64,000 bases of DNA from Trichaptum fuscoviolaceum (lineage: Eukaryota; Basidiomycota; Agaricomycetes; Hymenochaetales; Trichaptaceae): positions 2,260,770-2,324,769 of the forward strand of contig CAJSYZ010000010.1 in assembly GCA_910574455.1 (NCBI GenBank), written 5' to 3'. Both the position numbers and the translations under genes were made by a program. Shown here piece after piece: positions 23,099-34,521 of this stretch. Positions within the stretch are counted from its first letter, which is position 1; every line of letters begins with the position of its first letter. Under the pieces are notes generated by a model. The model was not told the DNA's origin. It searched no databases and saw only the letters and a program-made list of their open reading frames with translations.

Positions 23099-23740
23099 GT
23101 CTGAAGCCCAAGCGATGTTGACCGCGCATAGCGACAATTGCTGAGCCAGACTTGTGCTCGAGTCTGGAGCCGTCTGTGAAGATCTGGACGGAGGTTGTGG
23201 TGCACAGAGAGTTGGCAGATGAGACAAACGCCTGGCGAGTGTCAGTGTCAACGGGACCGGCAGGAATGGCAAACTTGAGGCGTCCTCCAGCAAAAGCAAG
23301 TGGATCCTCCCAGGGAGAGTGTGTGTACGCAGGGACCTGTTGGGCAATCGGGACACGGTCGGCAAGCGAAGAAGAGTACAGGCGGGGTTTTTGTGCTGCA
23401 GGAATAGCACGTCTACCTACAGAATGTGGAGTGCGCCAAAGGCGAAGGGCATGATTAGTTTTAAGATAATTGAAATAAAACTGAAACGGGGGCATAGAGC
23501 AAAGATAATTGGTGCTTAGCGGTGAAGCGCCTCGGTAAACACCAAGGATCCACCTGCAAGCGTTGTTTTGGACACCCTGTAGACGAGCCACAAGGGTCTT
23601 CTGGCGGGTGCCAGTGTACCAAACCGGCGCAGCCCATGTGAGGACTGTTCTGACGCAGGCTGAGTAAAGCTGGCGAAGGTTGAGGGCGGACATGCCTCGC
23701 TCTGTGTTGGCGAGCAGGCAAATGGCTGCGAGTGTTGAGC

Positions 23741-24507
23741 AAGCTTCCCATCTGTTGGGGTTTTGTGTAGCGGTACACCCCATGACGAATTTCGCGCTCA
23801 CACATTGCAGTTCCACCCGCCCCTTGTAAGCCAGCATCACACGGTACTTCGGCAATGCTTTAGCCCACGCGGTTTGAGCTTCCCCACGCAGTAGAACTCT
23901 GGATGGTACTTCTCTTCCGTTACCGCTGCTCCGGTACGCACTCTCCCACAGCGGCCACTCACAGCTAGGGCTGGTGCTGGGGCAACAGCAGGGAGCTAGG
24001 GCCCGGATCTGCACGCTGGGGGCCGCCCTCGTAAGGACAACCTCGCCTGCGGCGTCCCCGTCCACATCGCTCATCACTTGCACCACTCGATGGGCGCACC
24101 TGCCAAGGCGGGACCCTACGTCTTGGCCGCCTACTTGCCAGCCTTGACATCGTTTCGGGCCACTTCACGGGAGGGGGCGTTCAGGCGCGTGAGGAACTAC
24201 ACCTCCATGCCAGGGGGCCAACCCCAGCACTCTTAACACGTTTAGCGCACCCCAGTGGGTTTCCCCACTGCTGTAGACTATATCTTAAGCGCGGGCCTAT
24301 GGGGGCCCACGCCGACCGCCACTTAGTCGTTGAACCTTCCCTATCCCTCAAAGTGGGGTTGGGCTTGGCTGCTGATTGGCCATTTCTCCCTCCGCAGGGA
24401 TCATCCTGAGCATTTTTACCACCCTGGGTTGCAGGCCCAGTGTCATACTAATCCTTGTGCTATCATCATTCCCGTTCACTGACCGGGGGACTCTAAGCAG
24501 GGGGAAA
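23741..24507. other. Unassigned GC-rich block between LINE C and module R copy 2
   Basis: An open minus-strand frame runs from 24086 into LINE C, but its upstream part matches no family I recognise. No repeat partner was found in this window. It may be the original neighbour of LINE C or an untracked element. Confidence 0.3.
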
Positions 24508-25563
24508 TTTTGTGGGATAGAGGGTGCCGTGATGGATAGATGTTATGACGTAAAGTGAAGTGGTTTTCTGTTTGACCTTTGTTTAGTCTTGAGGGTCGTC
24601 AAGCAATAACATTATGAGATGATCAACGGTGGGGCAGTGTTTGTGATGCTTTGTTCAATGTTAACAGATGAACTGTTCTTTGATTTCTGGATTGGTCTCC
24701 CTTCGCTATTACCAAGCAGCACGTCTGCAAGTTATGCTTGTTGTCCAATAGGTGTCCCAAAGACTAGGCTAGCAGCTTTATGCCTTCTTTGCAGGTACTG
24801 AGTCCTCTTCCTGTGTGCACAGCTACGGTCCCGTTTGGTATGACAGAAGTTGGTTCCTTTTTAACGCTACTGTCCGGGGTTTAATCAACCAATGAGCTGG
24901 AGCGGTTTTCTTAATCTTCGGATCGCGACTCTTGAAGTTTTCCTTGGCCTCCCTCTTGCAATCGATGAGCACCTTGCTACACTGAAGGGATTACCTCGAG
25001 CGGATGTTCTTCTGGACTAGATGGGTTTACAACTGGTTAGTAGTAAGTGGAGCTATGGCTCAACACCTTAGTCGTAAAGACGGATGTCTTCAATGGTAGA
25101 AAAGTTTGATCTAATTGTTACGTCTCAACTTACGGTCTCGTATAGTTGGGGAACGCAATGTTAAGTTGCTCAGTGATATCGGAGCTAGGGCTCGACACTA
25201 AGTGTTGTATGGACAAAGGCCTACGATGTAGAGTAGAGAGAAACAGATGTATAGCAGAGACTAGAGACGGGGGGTTTGACAAAGGAGATCGAACTTAGAG
25301 TTCGATCATGCTAAGTACAGGGGTTTATATACTGTAGCTGCGGAACAAGGGTACATCGGAAGATGAGTAAGAAGAGAACAATAAGAGAGTAGACAATAGG
25401 CTACTAATAATAGTGTGAGAGCGATGGGCAGAGGGTTAGGGCAAAGGGTACATGTGTAACATCGGGATTGGCTGAGGGTTGAGGGTTACATCGGAGGATG
25501 ACTGAGCAGAACAAGAATAGAAACAAATAGGGCGAAGGGTTCGGAGTAATGGGGGCCGCTGAC
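24508..25563. repeat. Module R, copy 2, at the 5' end of LINE B
   Basis: This copy is nearly identical to 15226-16281. It ends in CTGAC, which is also the copia1 target duplication. After copia1 (34522) the sequence resumes with ATAGTAAGAAAACG, just as in LINE A. Confidence 0.8.
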
Positions 25564-25691
25564 TGTTGAAGTGACTTATTCCTCTCTATTTATCTCTTCT
25601 TATTGTTCTTTACATTTATTCATTACTTCATTCACGGACTCTTAGTACACTAGTGTGGGAACATTAAACCCCCTAAGAAAGTAACATATAT

Positions 25692-28600
25692 TCCCGCTAC
25701 ACCCTAGCGGGTTCTAATAGCGTACTGACTTGCACCTTTCAAAAGGAAAACCTTATTTATCATGTGACTTAAGCTCTGGACCGGTCCTCGGGGAATATAA
25801 AGATCCGGTGAGTCAACTTCAGTCGGCGACGCCTCGGAACCGAATACTAGTAATGTCTCGGATGTCCCCGAGAATCGTCTTCCTCACTATGACCTCCTCT
25901 TCGTCGCCCTTGCATTCTGCCTCGTCCCCGACTACCACAAACAAGCAGAACAAAAACTATCGATCTATACAATCTGGATTTCTCGCTTTCCTCGTTCAAC
26001 TCATACTCAATGCCTCCCAAGACCATTCGGTGCGACTTGCAGCCAGTGTCTATCTCAAGAACACGATCAAACGGTGATGGGAGGGTGAAGACTCACCGTT
26101 GGTTGAGGCAGAGAAGACGGAACTAAAGGGTAAGCTGGTCCCTGCAATGATCACGCTTTCGAGTCCAGTGGACAAGACATTACGAGCGCAGGTTGCAGAG
26201 GCCGTGGCCATTGTTGCAAAGTACGATTTCCCCGAGCAGTGGGCAGATCTCATCGTTCAGCTCGTCTCATCACTCTTACCCGACGCTGCAAATTATCCAA
26301 CAAACATATCTGTTCTCGAAACCGCTCGCTCGATCTTCGCGCCTCAACATGCTCGGACTCGCTCTACACGACGATCAACTTTGTTTCGAGCCGCTTCTCG
26401 GGCACCTTCCTCCAGAACTTTGAGCTCACCGCCACCAATCTGCTGAATTGGTCGGGAATTAAAGCGATTGCGCAGGGTCAGTTTGTGCTTTTGTCAATCT
26501 TCTACTACTAGTATTTGACGTGTCAGGATCTGCCGCCCACCTTTGAAGGTTTCTTGCTTGGGACCCCGGGAACATTCAACATACGCGGTGATCCCGACGA
26601 TACGACACCCTCTTTCCCCACCCAAATCAAAACTTCGATCTTTGAGCTCATCGAGCTATATCTGCATCGATACCCGGAGGTCCTCACCTTCGAATACCGT
26701 ACCGGCATTTGTCACGGCGCTGTGGAGACTTCTCGGTGGAGGCCAGAGATCAGGAATCGCATATGACGGACTGCTCAGCCAGGGACCTACGCTTCCTCAG
26801 CACGGTCACCCGGTCAGTAAATTACGAGGCGACGTTTGTGGAGAGGGAGGTGATAAATGTTTTGATCAAAGGCGTAGTCGTTCCCAATGTCACATTACGA
26901 GGTGCGCAAATTTTTTCTTTCATACGCTTGTCTTTTTACTGAAACTATCTCGACCCGCAGAACACGAAGCAGAGCGATTTGAGCACGATCCTCTGTAGTA
27001 TGTCCGAGTCGACCTTTCTTTTGCGGCCTCCTCCTCGTCCATCGGCGGCCTGACTGCGGAGGGAACCACGCGGCGTCAAGCTGCAGCCGATGTCCTTCGT
27101 GCGCTCGTTGCCTCAGCTTTCGAGGCTGAGACGACCGAAGTCGTCGTGACGTTGATGGGTAACGGACTGGAGGAATACAACAGGAAGAAGGGAGTTGAAG
27201 AGAGCTGGAAGAGGAAGGGTGAAAGTGTGTACCTGCTCACGGCGGTGGCAACGGTTGGTGCAATATCGCAGGTGAGTGAAGCTGTTCATTCAGAAGGAAT
27301 GGTGAATAACATTGGCAATCAATAGCAAGGTGTCACAAACACGAATGCTCTTGTACATGTCGTCCAGTTCTTTTCACAGCACATATACGAGGACGTACAG
27401 GCCGATGAAAACTCAGTGCATCCAATTCTTCAGGTTGACGCGATTCGCTTTTTGTATTCATTCCGAAATCAGGTGTGTATATCAAACTATCAAGCAAGAC
27501 GAGCGCTAATCAACTATGCAGCTCACCAAAGAACAACTTCTCTCCGTCCTTCCACTTCTCGTTCGGCATCTGCGCTCACCGAACTACGTATGCTATACGT
27601 ACGCAGCGACGACCATTGAGCGGATATTGTTCATCAAGCGCGGTTTATCCTTATTGTGCGTAAATCGCTTGCTTACGGCGAATATCATCTGAAAGTTTCA
27701 GCAGCTTCAACCAGGAAGACATTCGGGAGCTTGCACCCGAAATCATTAACACTTTACTCTCAAGAGAAGATTGATGCGGGTGGGACGCCGGAAAAAATTG
27801 CAGAAAACGACTATCTGATAAAATGTAAGTTTACAATTGTCTCGCGACTATTCTCTCATTAATCATAACTGTAACAATCCTAGGTGTTATGCGTGTTATT
27901 CTGACCGCGCGGTCAGCGATAGCCTCAGACCATGAACGACTGCTTCACCGTCTCGTTGCTATCCTTGCCGCGATTTGCAAGAACCCAAGCAATCCGAACT
28001 TCGATCAATATATCTTCGAGAGTATATCTGCTTCAATTAGGTGAGGTATCTGAAACTGAAGAACATGCAACAGCCTCTGATCGTCGACTTATACATTGGT
28101 TTACAGTTGGCTCATCGCGTCAAACATTGGCAACATTTGAACAGGCTCTATTTGGTCCATTCACAATCATTTTACAACAGGACATTGATCGTAAGCAACC
28201 TTTTTTTCAGACACCTACAGAAACTAATTCGTCTTTTGTGCAGAATTTATTCTGTGCATCTTCCAAATGCTCTCGCAGATGCTCGAGTTCCACAATTCTG
28301 ATGTTCCTCCGGATTACCGCTCCAACCTCCCCTTCCTCCTCCAGTCAGCTTCCTGGGCACAAAAAGGCTCATGACCATCCTCGTCCGCCTCTTGCGCCTT
28401 CCTCACTCAAGACGCCGTGCAAATGGCGCAGACCGACCAGTTTATGGCCATCCTGGCCGTGGTGCAGCAGAGACTCATTTCCATGCGTGGGGTTTCAAGC
28501 TAATGCAGAGTGTCGTGAGGTACATACGAGTGTGATGTTGAAGCCATTAATGAAGAGTGTGGTGAGGATGCTCTTGACACGGGTGCAGACGGCCCGGACG

Positions 28601-28836
28601 GACGCGTACGTCTATGACTTAGTTTACTTCTTTGTGTTCATCATGGCAATTCCTGTGGACAGTGTCAGCAGCAACTATAGAATGCCTTTCTTCCAATTAT
28701 TAAATAGCTACCATAAATTTTAATCATTATTATATATATATATATATCATAAATAAAATTTTAATACATTCTCAATCTAATGAAATAAGCAAAACCTGGG
28801 TAGCGGGCTCTGCTGTGCACCCACAGCGTTCGCAAT
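25692..28836 (+). mobile_element. 3.1-kb gene-carrying insert of unknown class inside the copia1 LTR
   Basis: It is bracketed by a 3-bp repeat TAT. The left end begins TCCCGCTACACCCTAGCGGG, a hairpin with a perfect 7-bp stem. The right end, read inverted, contains a CTGTG/CACAG hairpin followed by AGCCCGCTACCC, so CCCGCTA occurs near both ends. There are no clear terminal inverted repeats and no CTRR end. A Helitron-like or other capture element is possible, but so is filler DNA from repair. The cargo is the CSE1 fragment. Confidence 0.55.
25880..28660 (+). pseudogene. CSE1: Exportin-2 (CSE1/importin-alpha re-exporter) gene fragment
   Basis: CSE1 returns importin-alpha from the nucleus to the cytoplasm. 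Collinear family segments are HKQAEQKLSIYT, VRLAASVYLKNTIKR, AEAVAIVAKYDFPEQWADLI, FVSSRFSGTFLQNFELTA, DLPPTFEGFLLGTPGTFN, IFELIELYLHRYPE, GVVVPNVTLR, RRQAAADVLRALV, VYLLTAVATVGAISQ, HPILQVDAIRFLYSFRNQ, LTKEQLLSVLPLLVRHL, YAATTIERILFIKR, IAENDYLIKC, FEQALFGPFTIILQQDID and DAYVYDLVYFFVFIMAI. The copy reaches nearly the N-terminus but lacks roughly the last third. Several GT-AG introns survive (for example 26477-26527), so it is a DNA-level copy. Frameshifts and a stop (near 26995) make it non-functional. Confidence 0.9.
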
Positions 28837-28973
28837 TATACTGCAGTGATACGTCCCTGTGCACCTTTAGCACTTACACTATCACTGCAGGTATGTAATT
28901 ATTGTATGTTAGATCTAGAATATAGCACTTACACTATCACTGCAGACTCTGTCTGAGAAGTGTGCCGTTAATA

Positions 28974-28987
28974 GGTTATGAGCCTTG
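28974..28987 (+). other. copia1 primer-binding site
   Basis: GGTTATGAGCCTTG lies directly after the 5' LTR. It resembles the GGTTATGGGCC primer site of Drosophila copia, which pairs with an internal part of initiator methionine tRNA. The same 14 bases follow each internal LTR of the miniature element at 62393-63153. Confidence 0.7.
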
Positions 28988-30453
28988 GGCAGTAGCCCAA
29001 GTGAAAACTTCAACAACTCCCCTTCTCAACCTCCTCAGCAATCCTCCCACCGCTTTCGGACGCTTTTCCGACACATCCACTGATCGGATTTCGCTCTATT
29101 TTGGAGGATACATTGTTGGAACTGGAAGGATTGGTTATACGAAGTTTCAGGGCTATTGGTGTAGTCCTTGCCGTTCTACATCACTTTTAGTGCTCACCAT
29201 ATTGGCATTGAGTCTCCCCCTCATTCCTCAACATCCGTCGATTCGTTCGCGCTCTCCTTGCGCACACACGTTGTTCTACACTAGGACACACACCTCACGA
29301 AGTTTCGAACGTGTTGGAGAAGATTTGGGGCTTCTAGACTGTTATCAGTGTCAGACCTCACCCTCATCATCCATTGTCGCCTCTCTTCGACGATTGCCGA
29401 GCAACCACTGCGCCGATTTCTGCGCGCAGACCACCATTCTCTTCTGCTCGACGCACCCGTTCCATACGTGCAACAATCGCGCCGATCCGTTGAGTTTTGA
29501 GCTCACAGCGGCCTTGTTGGTTCGACATCTCCACCTCTACACTTTCCTCTTTTGGCCAATAACATCGCCCATAACTCGCGCTTGATCCAAGCCTTCACCA
29601 AACCGAGACCACCCTCATCTTCGTCTTCTCGAGGGCTTTCCAATCGCCCAACTCTTGCTCAATTCGGCGCAAAACTCATCGATCGCCGGCACTATCTTCG
29701 GGACAGCTAGGGTAGCAGTAACAGTTGATAGCTCGCCGCCTGCACTCCCCATTTGGGCTGCACTTTCATCTGTTGCTTGCTCACTCTGGTGATTCCTGGG
29801 GCTTGCCCATATCTCCGCATCCACGGAGGCGATTCGCTCGCGCATAGCACCGTTGTGCTCAGCGCTTCGAGCCCATACAGGACGTGCATAGCGCGTTCCT
29901 AGTTTCCCTTCGCACGCGACAGTGTGTCACGTCTTGCAATCAGTGCAAGCACTGGTGTGGTATTGTTTCTGCATTTCAAGGGTTGTTTCCCTGCCTGCTT
30001 CACATTCCTACGACTGCAAAAGCTCGCCCCCCGGCCTTTGTTCGCCGATTGTGACTTGTTCACTTAAGCTTAGAGCCTCTTTGCATCAGCGGTGCCTGCG
30101 GGGTCTTTCATTAGACCGACAGACCAGCACTGTCTAGCGGACACTGTGACTACATTACTCCTTTACACAAAGAAGCACCTGTCCAGGGCGGCCCCCATAC
30201 CGTACCCTGTCATATCTCACGCACGTGAACTCACCCCAGGGGATCCGTGCAAGTGAGCCTTCGTCCACGTGAAGGCTCATTGAGTTTGACGGCTCTCACT
30301 GTGTGTGGATAGTAGTGCAGCGGCATTGCACATCCATCGCCTTGATACTGCCTCCAATACACAGCCATCTTCTATCTGCACTGCGCAGACAGACCACTGC
30401 TCCGTCCTCAACCCTATCCTGTTCTTTTGCTCCATCCACTGCACGCTCACACA
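28988..30453 (+). other. copia1 leader of 1.5 kb without a recognisable gag N-terminus
   Basis: A copia element should encode the capsid part of Gag here. I find no UBN2-type Gag similarity and no long clean frame, only fragments (for example 28962-29585). The region may be a decayed gag, a replaced segment or a captured host fragment. Confidence 0.4.
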
Positions 30454-33400
30454 ATGACTATGCACAACAACTCTAAGTCAGCCTCGCGCCGCCGTAAGCT
30501 CAAGTGCACTTTCTGCACCTGCCTTGGTCACCATTACACCAAGTGCTACAAGCGCCGAGATGCCCTTGCAGACATCATTGCTCGTGATAGCCTTGCTGCT
30601 GTTGGTAGCAAAGACAAGGATATGGGAACCGCTGCTGCTAAAGCAAAGGATCCCGAGATCTCATTCTCGGAAGGCATAAATCACATGCAGGATACAACTG
30701 CCTTTGACTCTGCTCTCTCCATGACTGCGTCCACCAAGTGGATTGTTGACACAGGCGCCACCAGCCACATGACACCCCATCGAGACTGGTTTACTGAATA
30801 TCAGCCATACCGCACGTCAATCCGCCTTGCTGACAACCATATTGTCTACTCTGCAGGCGTTGGCACAGTTACCTTTCAGCCCATCATTGATGGCAAACCA
30901 ACACGGGAGTTAGCATTCTCTCGGGTGCTTCATGTGCCTGACCTACAGAACCAATCTACTGTCGGCCCTGTTCCTCTCTCGCTCCAAGCAATTCACCATC
31001 ATCATCAACGACCACTCCATACTCTTCCAGCGCAACAAACAGACACTCTTCACCGCAACGGTCAATCACAATCACACTGCCACTCTCAATGGCCATGTTA
31101 TTATACCTTCTTCTGCGCTTGCAACGTTTACTCAGTCTTACCCCATTGACTGGACACTGTGGCACCGGCGCCTTGCACATCTAAACCATGCAGATGTGCA
31201 GTGCCTATACAATGAGCACCTTGTGAGAGGCATGGTTGTCAAATCAAAGGCATTACCAGATGCAATATGTGAACCCTGTCTTGCGGGCAAACTTCATCGG
31301 GCCAAAGTGCCTAAGAAAGCCAACACTCGGGCCACTGCGGTTTTGCAGTTAGTGCACTCTGATGTGCATGGGCCCCTCCGCACTCAGTCAAGACATGGGT
31401 ATAAATACTGGATCACCTTCATTGATGATTACAGTCGCGCCTGGGTTGTACTTCTGCTGAAGAAGAAGAGTGAAGCGTTTGGCGCGTTTCAGAAGTTTAT
31501 GGCATATGCAGAGAACCAGACTGGCGTCCGCATAAAAGCCATACGCGATGACAAAGGAGGCAAATACATGCCTAAAGCATGGGATGAACTATGCCTTAAG
31601 AAAGGCATCCAGCGACAACACACTGTGCGCAACAAGCCTCACCAGAATGGTGTTGCTGAGCGTGCTAACCGCACCATCTCTGAGGGCATCACCGCCATGC
31701 TCAATGAGGCGCGTCTTCCTCCCACATTCTGGTGGGATGCAGTGTCCACCTTTGTCCATACACGAAAGCGTTCTCCCACATCTGCTAATGTCAACTTCGC
31801 CACTCCGCTCTCTCTCTGGCAAAAATATAAGCCAGATGTCACTCATCTTTGCGTCTTTGGATGTACTGCATATGTGAATCTGCAGAAGGATCAGCGCAAG
31901 CAACTGGAACCGCACTACAGCAAGTGCATCTTTATTGGCTACCCTGCTGAGTACAAAGGCTGGCTATTCTGGAATCCTGTCACTCAGAAGGAAATCATCA
32001 GCGACTCTGCTGTCTTTGATGAAAGTAAATTTCCTGGCAACTCAAAAACGCCAGTTGATCTGAGGCTTGAAGCAGACGACCTAGATCAGGGGGGGCTACA
32101 ACACTTCATCGTTAATGACTCCGATGATGAGTCTGATGATCTACCTCCTCCGCGTCAGCCGCCTCCAGACAATGACAGTGATGACGATGACATACCACCT
32201 CGTCAACCAACTCCAGACATACCAGAGCCGCCTCCTGCTGCACCTGATCCGCCTGCACATAAACCACCATCTCCTCCACCTGCACCTCGCATCAAGCGTG
32301 AATCCACTCCTCCTGCCTCTCCTATGCCAAAGCGTGCCAAGCCAAGCATACCATGGCCTAAAATGCCACATACTCTCACTCCGCGCCCTTACTTCACCAG
32401 ACGCGACGCTCTCATCAACCCACTCATGGACTATCCAGGCAGACGCATACCGCGTCCTACTGAACCGCCAGCCAGACATTCTGAGGAACCACCAGTTGAG
32501 CAATCTCAGTCGCCTGAACCATCCTCAGATGATCCATTGGATTTCACCCATGGATATGATGATGACACAATGTCAGTTGATGATGAGGAGCTGCTGCTTA
32601 CGTTTGAAGAGGTGTTTGAGCATATGCTAGAGACATCTGAGAATGCGCTTGCGGCTAATAGTGGAGAACCACTTCAGTGGAAAGATATCAAAGGCAGACA
32701 TGATGCGCATCATTGGGAGCAAGCAGCGGCAGAGGAGTTCATGAGTCTCATTGAGAATGGGACATTTGAGCCGGTTAGACTGCCAGAAGGAAGGAAGGCC
32801 ATTGGAAACCGCTGGGTGTTTAAGCTGAAGAGAAAGGCTGATGGATCTGTTGACCGGTACAAAGCGCGACTTGTTGCTAAGGGATTCTCCCAACGTCCGG
32901 GACTTGAATTCTCTCAAGTGTTTGCGCCTACAGCCAAGTGGGCAGCACTGCACGCTATCCTGGCGCTTGCAGCAATTGAGAACCTTGAGTTGTACAGTCT
33001 TGACATCTCAACTGCGTTTCTCAATGGCGAAATGGACCATGATGTCTACATGCAACAACCGGAAGGATTCAAGGAGCACTTTGGGCGTGGTTATGTGCTC
33101 AAGCTTGTCAAGTCTCTCTATGGCTTAAAGCAGGCTAGCAGACAGTGGCATAAGAAACTCAACTCTGTGCTACAAGGCATGTCATTTGCGCTTGTCAGAT
33201 GCGACCACAGTATTTGGGTCTACAAGCGGGGTGATGTGCACATCATCATACCCGTCTATGTGGATGACATGACTATTGCCTGCAAGCATAAGGACAACTA
33301 TGAGTTTGTCAAAGACGAGCTAGCCAAGCACTTCAAGCTGCATGATCTGGGACCAACTTCATTCCTACTGGGCGTTCACATTCAGAGAAACCGGAAAACA

Positions 33401-34231
33401 CGTACTCTCACCATTTCTCAGCGCCAGTACATTGTTGACATTCTGGAGCGCTTCAACCTTGGTTCATGCAGCACAGTCACAACTCCTCTACCAGAAGGCC
33501 TGAAGCTCAGCAAGAACATGGCACCCAAGACTAAGAAAGAACTTGCGGAAATGCAAAATATTCCCTACAGTCAACTAGTTGGTGCCCTCATGTATCTAGC
33601 CACAGCAACCCGGCCTGATATTGCCTATGCAGTTGGTGTCCTTGCTCGCTACATGTCTAATCCTGGCATGGCCCACTGGAAAGCAGCTAAACACCTATGC
33701 CGGTATCTCCAGGGGACTAAGGACATGCGGATCACATATGCGCCTGATCCAAATGCTGATGAGCTGTTTACTACATACTCTGATGCAGATCATGGCGGCA
33801 ATGTTGACAATGGCAGGTCAACCTCTGGGATGGTTGTGAAGATGGGAACTGGTGCAATTAGCTGAGCAAGCAAGTTGCAAGGCATTGTTATGCTTTCTAC
33901 CACAGAAGCAGAGTTTGTCTCAGCTTGTTCAGCAGGACAAGAGATTCTCTGGCTTCGCAACTTGTTTTCTGAATTTGGTTATACTTTTGATTCACCTTCT
34001 ACACTCTATGTTGACAACCAATCTGCCATTGCTGTTGCCAATAATCCAGAGCATCATGGCCGGATGAAGCATCTTGATCTTCGCTACTACTGGCTTAGAG
34101 ATGCGGTTAAATATGGACATATTTCTATTGTTTATCTTTCTACTGCTGACATGCCTGCTGACATTATGACCAAAGCTCTTGGGCGGGTCAAAGTGCAGAC
34201 TATGTGCAATTTACTTGGACTTCAAAAATAG
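30454..34231 (+). pseudogene. pol: copia1 gag-pol: zinc knuckle, protease, integrase, reverse transcriptase, RNase H
   Basis: The ATG at 30454 opens a frame with a CCHC knuckle (CTFCTCLGHHYTKC) and the protease motif WIVDTGATSHM. One extra C near 30950 shifts the frame at LHVPDLQN. The next frame holds the GAG-pre-integrase zinc region (LWHRRLAHLNHADV...CEPCLAGK), the integrase core (HSDVHGPL, FIDDYSRA, NGVAERANRTI), a proline/acidic linker and RT with YVDDMTIA. A TGA at 33863-33865 stands where Trp is expected (TGAIS*ASKLQ). RNase H continues with VMLSTTEAEFVSA and DLRYYWLRD, up to 34231. Only two point lesions separate it from a full polyprotein, although the N-terminal Gag is not seen. Confidence 0.92.
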
Positions 34232-34245
34232 AGATGACTTCGGTC

Positions 34246-34516
34246 AGGGGGGAGTGTTGAAGTGACTTATTCCTCTCTATTTATCTCTTCTTATTGTTCT
34301 TTACATTTATTCATTACTTCATTCACGGACTCTTAGTACACTAGTGTGGGAACATTAAACCCCCTAAGAAAGTAACATATATACTGCAGTGATACGTCCC
34401 TGTGCACCTTTAGCACTTACACTATCACTGCAGGTATGTAATTATTGTATGTTAGATCTAGAATATAGCACTTACACTATCACTGCAGACTCTGTCTGAG
34501 AAGTGTGCCATTAATA
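34246..34516 (+). repeat. copia1 polypurine tract and 3' LTR
   Basis: The purine tract AGGGGGGAG (34246-34254) immediately precedes the LTR (34255-34516, 262 bp). The LTR contains two copies of AGCACTTACACTATCACTGC about 60 bp apart. Confidence 0.93.
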
Positions 34517-34521
34517 CTGAC

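Larger units (their letters stand above)
17197..23740 (-). mobile_element. LINE C: 5'-truncated non-LTR retrotransposon, interrupted twice
   Basis: The plus-strand T run (17197-17222) is the poly(A) tail of a minus-strand LINE, preceded in its own sense by AATAATAAAG. The 3' untranslated region matches LINE B at 39868-40106. The element is split by a solo gypsy1 LTR (target duplication GCACC) and by G1 (GTCTGA). Similarity to LINE B ends near 23740, so it is 5'-truncated. It inserted into LINE A, but no continuation of LINE A is found beyond it. Confidence 0.88.
17561..23740 (-). pseudogene. LINE C ORF2 fragment: end of RT, RNase H and C-terminal domain (split)
   Basis: Three collinear pieces correspond to LINE B residues from ANTERGMSALNLRQLYSAC to the C-terminal VSDPPIDL. 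They lie at about 23740-23105, 19159-18902 and 18316-17561. RNase H landmarks IFTDGSRLEHKSGSAIVA and EIFSLASAPAWAASHF are present; the motif containing GHSG lies next to the solo LTR insertion. The C-terminal part contains a Cys/His-rich stretch (YCHWHNHPPWPAQTAAHILGGC in two pieces here) that may bind zinc. No reverse transcriptase active site remains. Confidence 0.85.
25564..28973 (+). repeat. copia1 5' LTR, split by the CSE1-carrying insert
   Basis: The pieces 25564-25691 and 28837-28973 together equal the 262-bp 3' LTR, with the three bases TAT counted twice. The only difference I see between the two LTRs is one base near the end (GTGCCG versus GTGCCA). Confidence 0.92.
25564..34516 (+). 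mobile_element. copia1: Ty1/copia LTR retrotransposon
   Basis: The exact duplication CTGAC (25559-25563, 34517-34521) brackets the element. Its 262-bp LTRs start TGTTGA and end TTAATA. The 5' LTR is split by a 3.1-kb insert; once that is removed, the 5' LTR is also 262 bp. The order primer site, gag-zinc/protease/integrase/RT/RNase H, polypurine tract and LTR is the copia order. Lesions are one frameshift and one in-frame TGA in pol, plus the LTR insertion. Confidence 0.93.

Noticed and set aside
15226..23740. A LINE with a twin-priming 5' inversion (LINE A plus LINE C as one insertion)
   Set aside because: The poly(A) end of LINE C lies at the internal junction with LINE A, whereas twin priming leaves the poly(A) at the outer border. 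They are two separate insertions.
25692..28836. A canonical Helitron
   Set aside because: There is no CTRR end and the 3-bp repeat TAT at the borders is not expected. The hairpins and gene cargo keep a Helitron-like origin possible but unproven.
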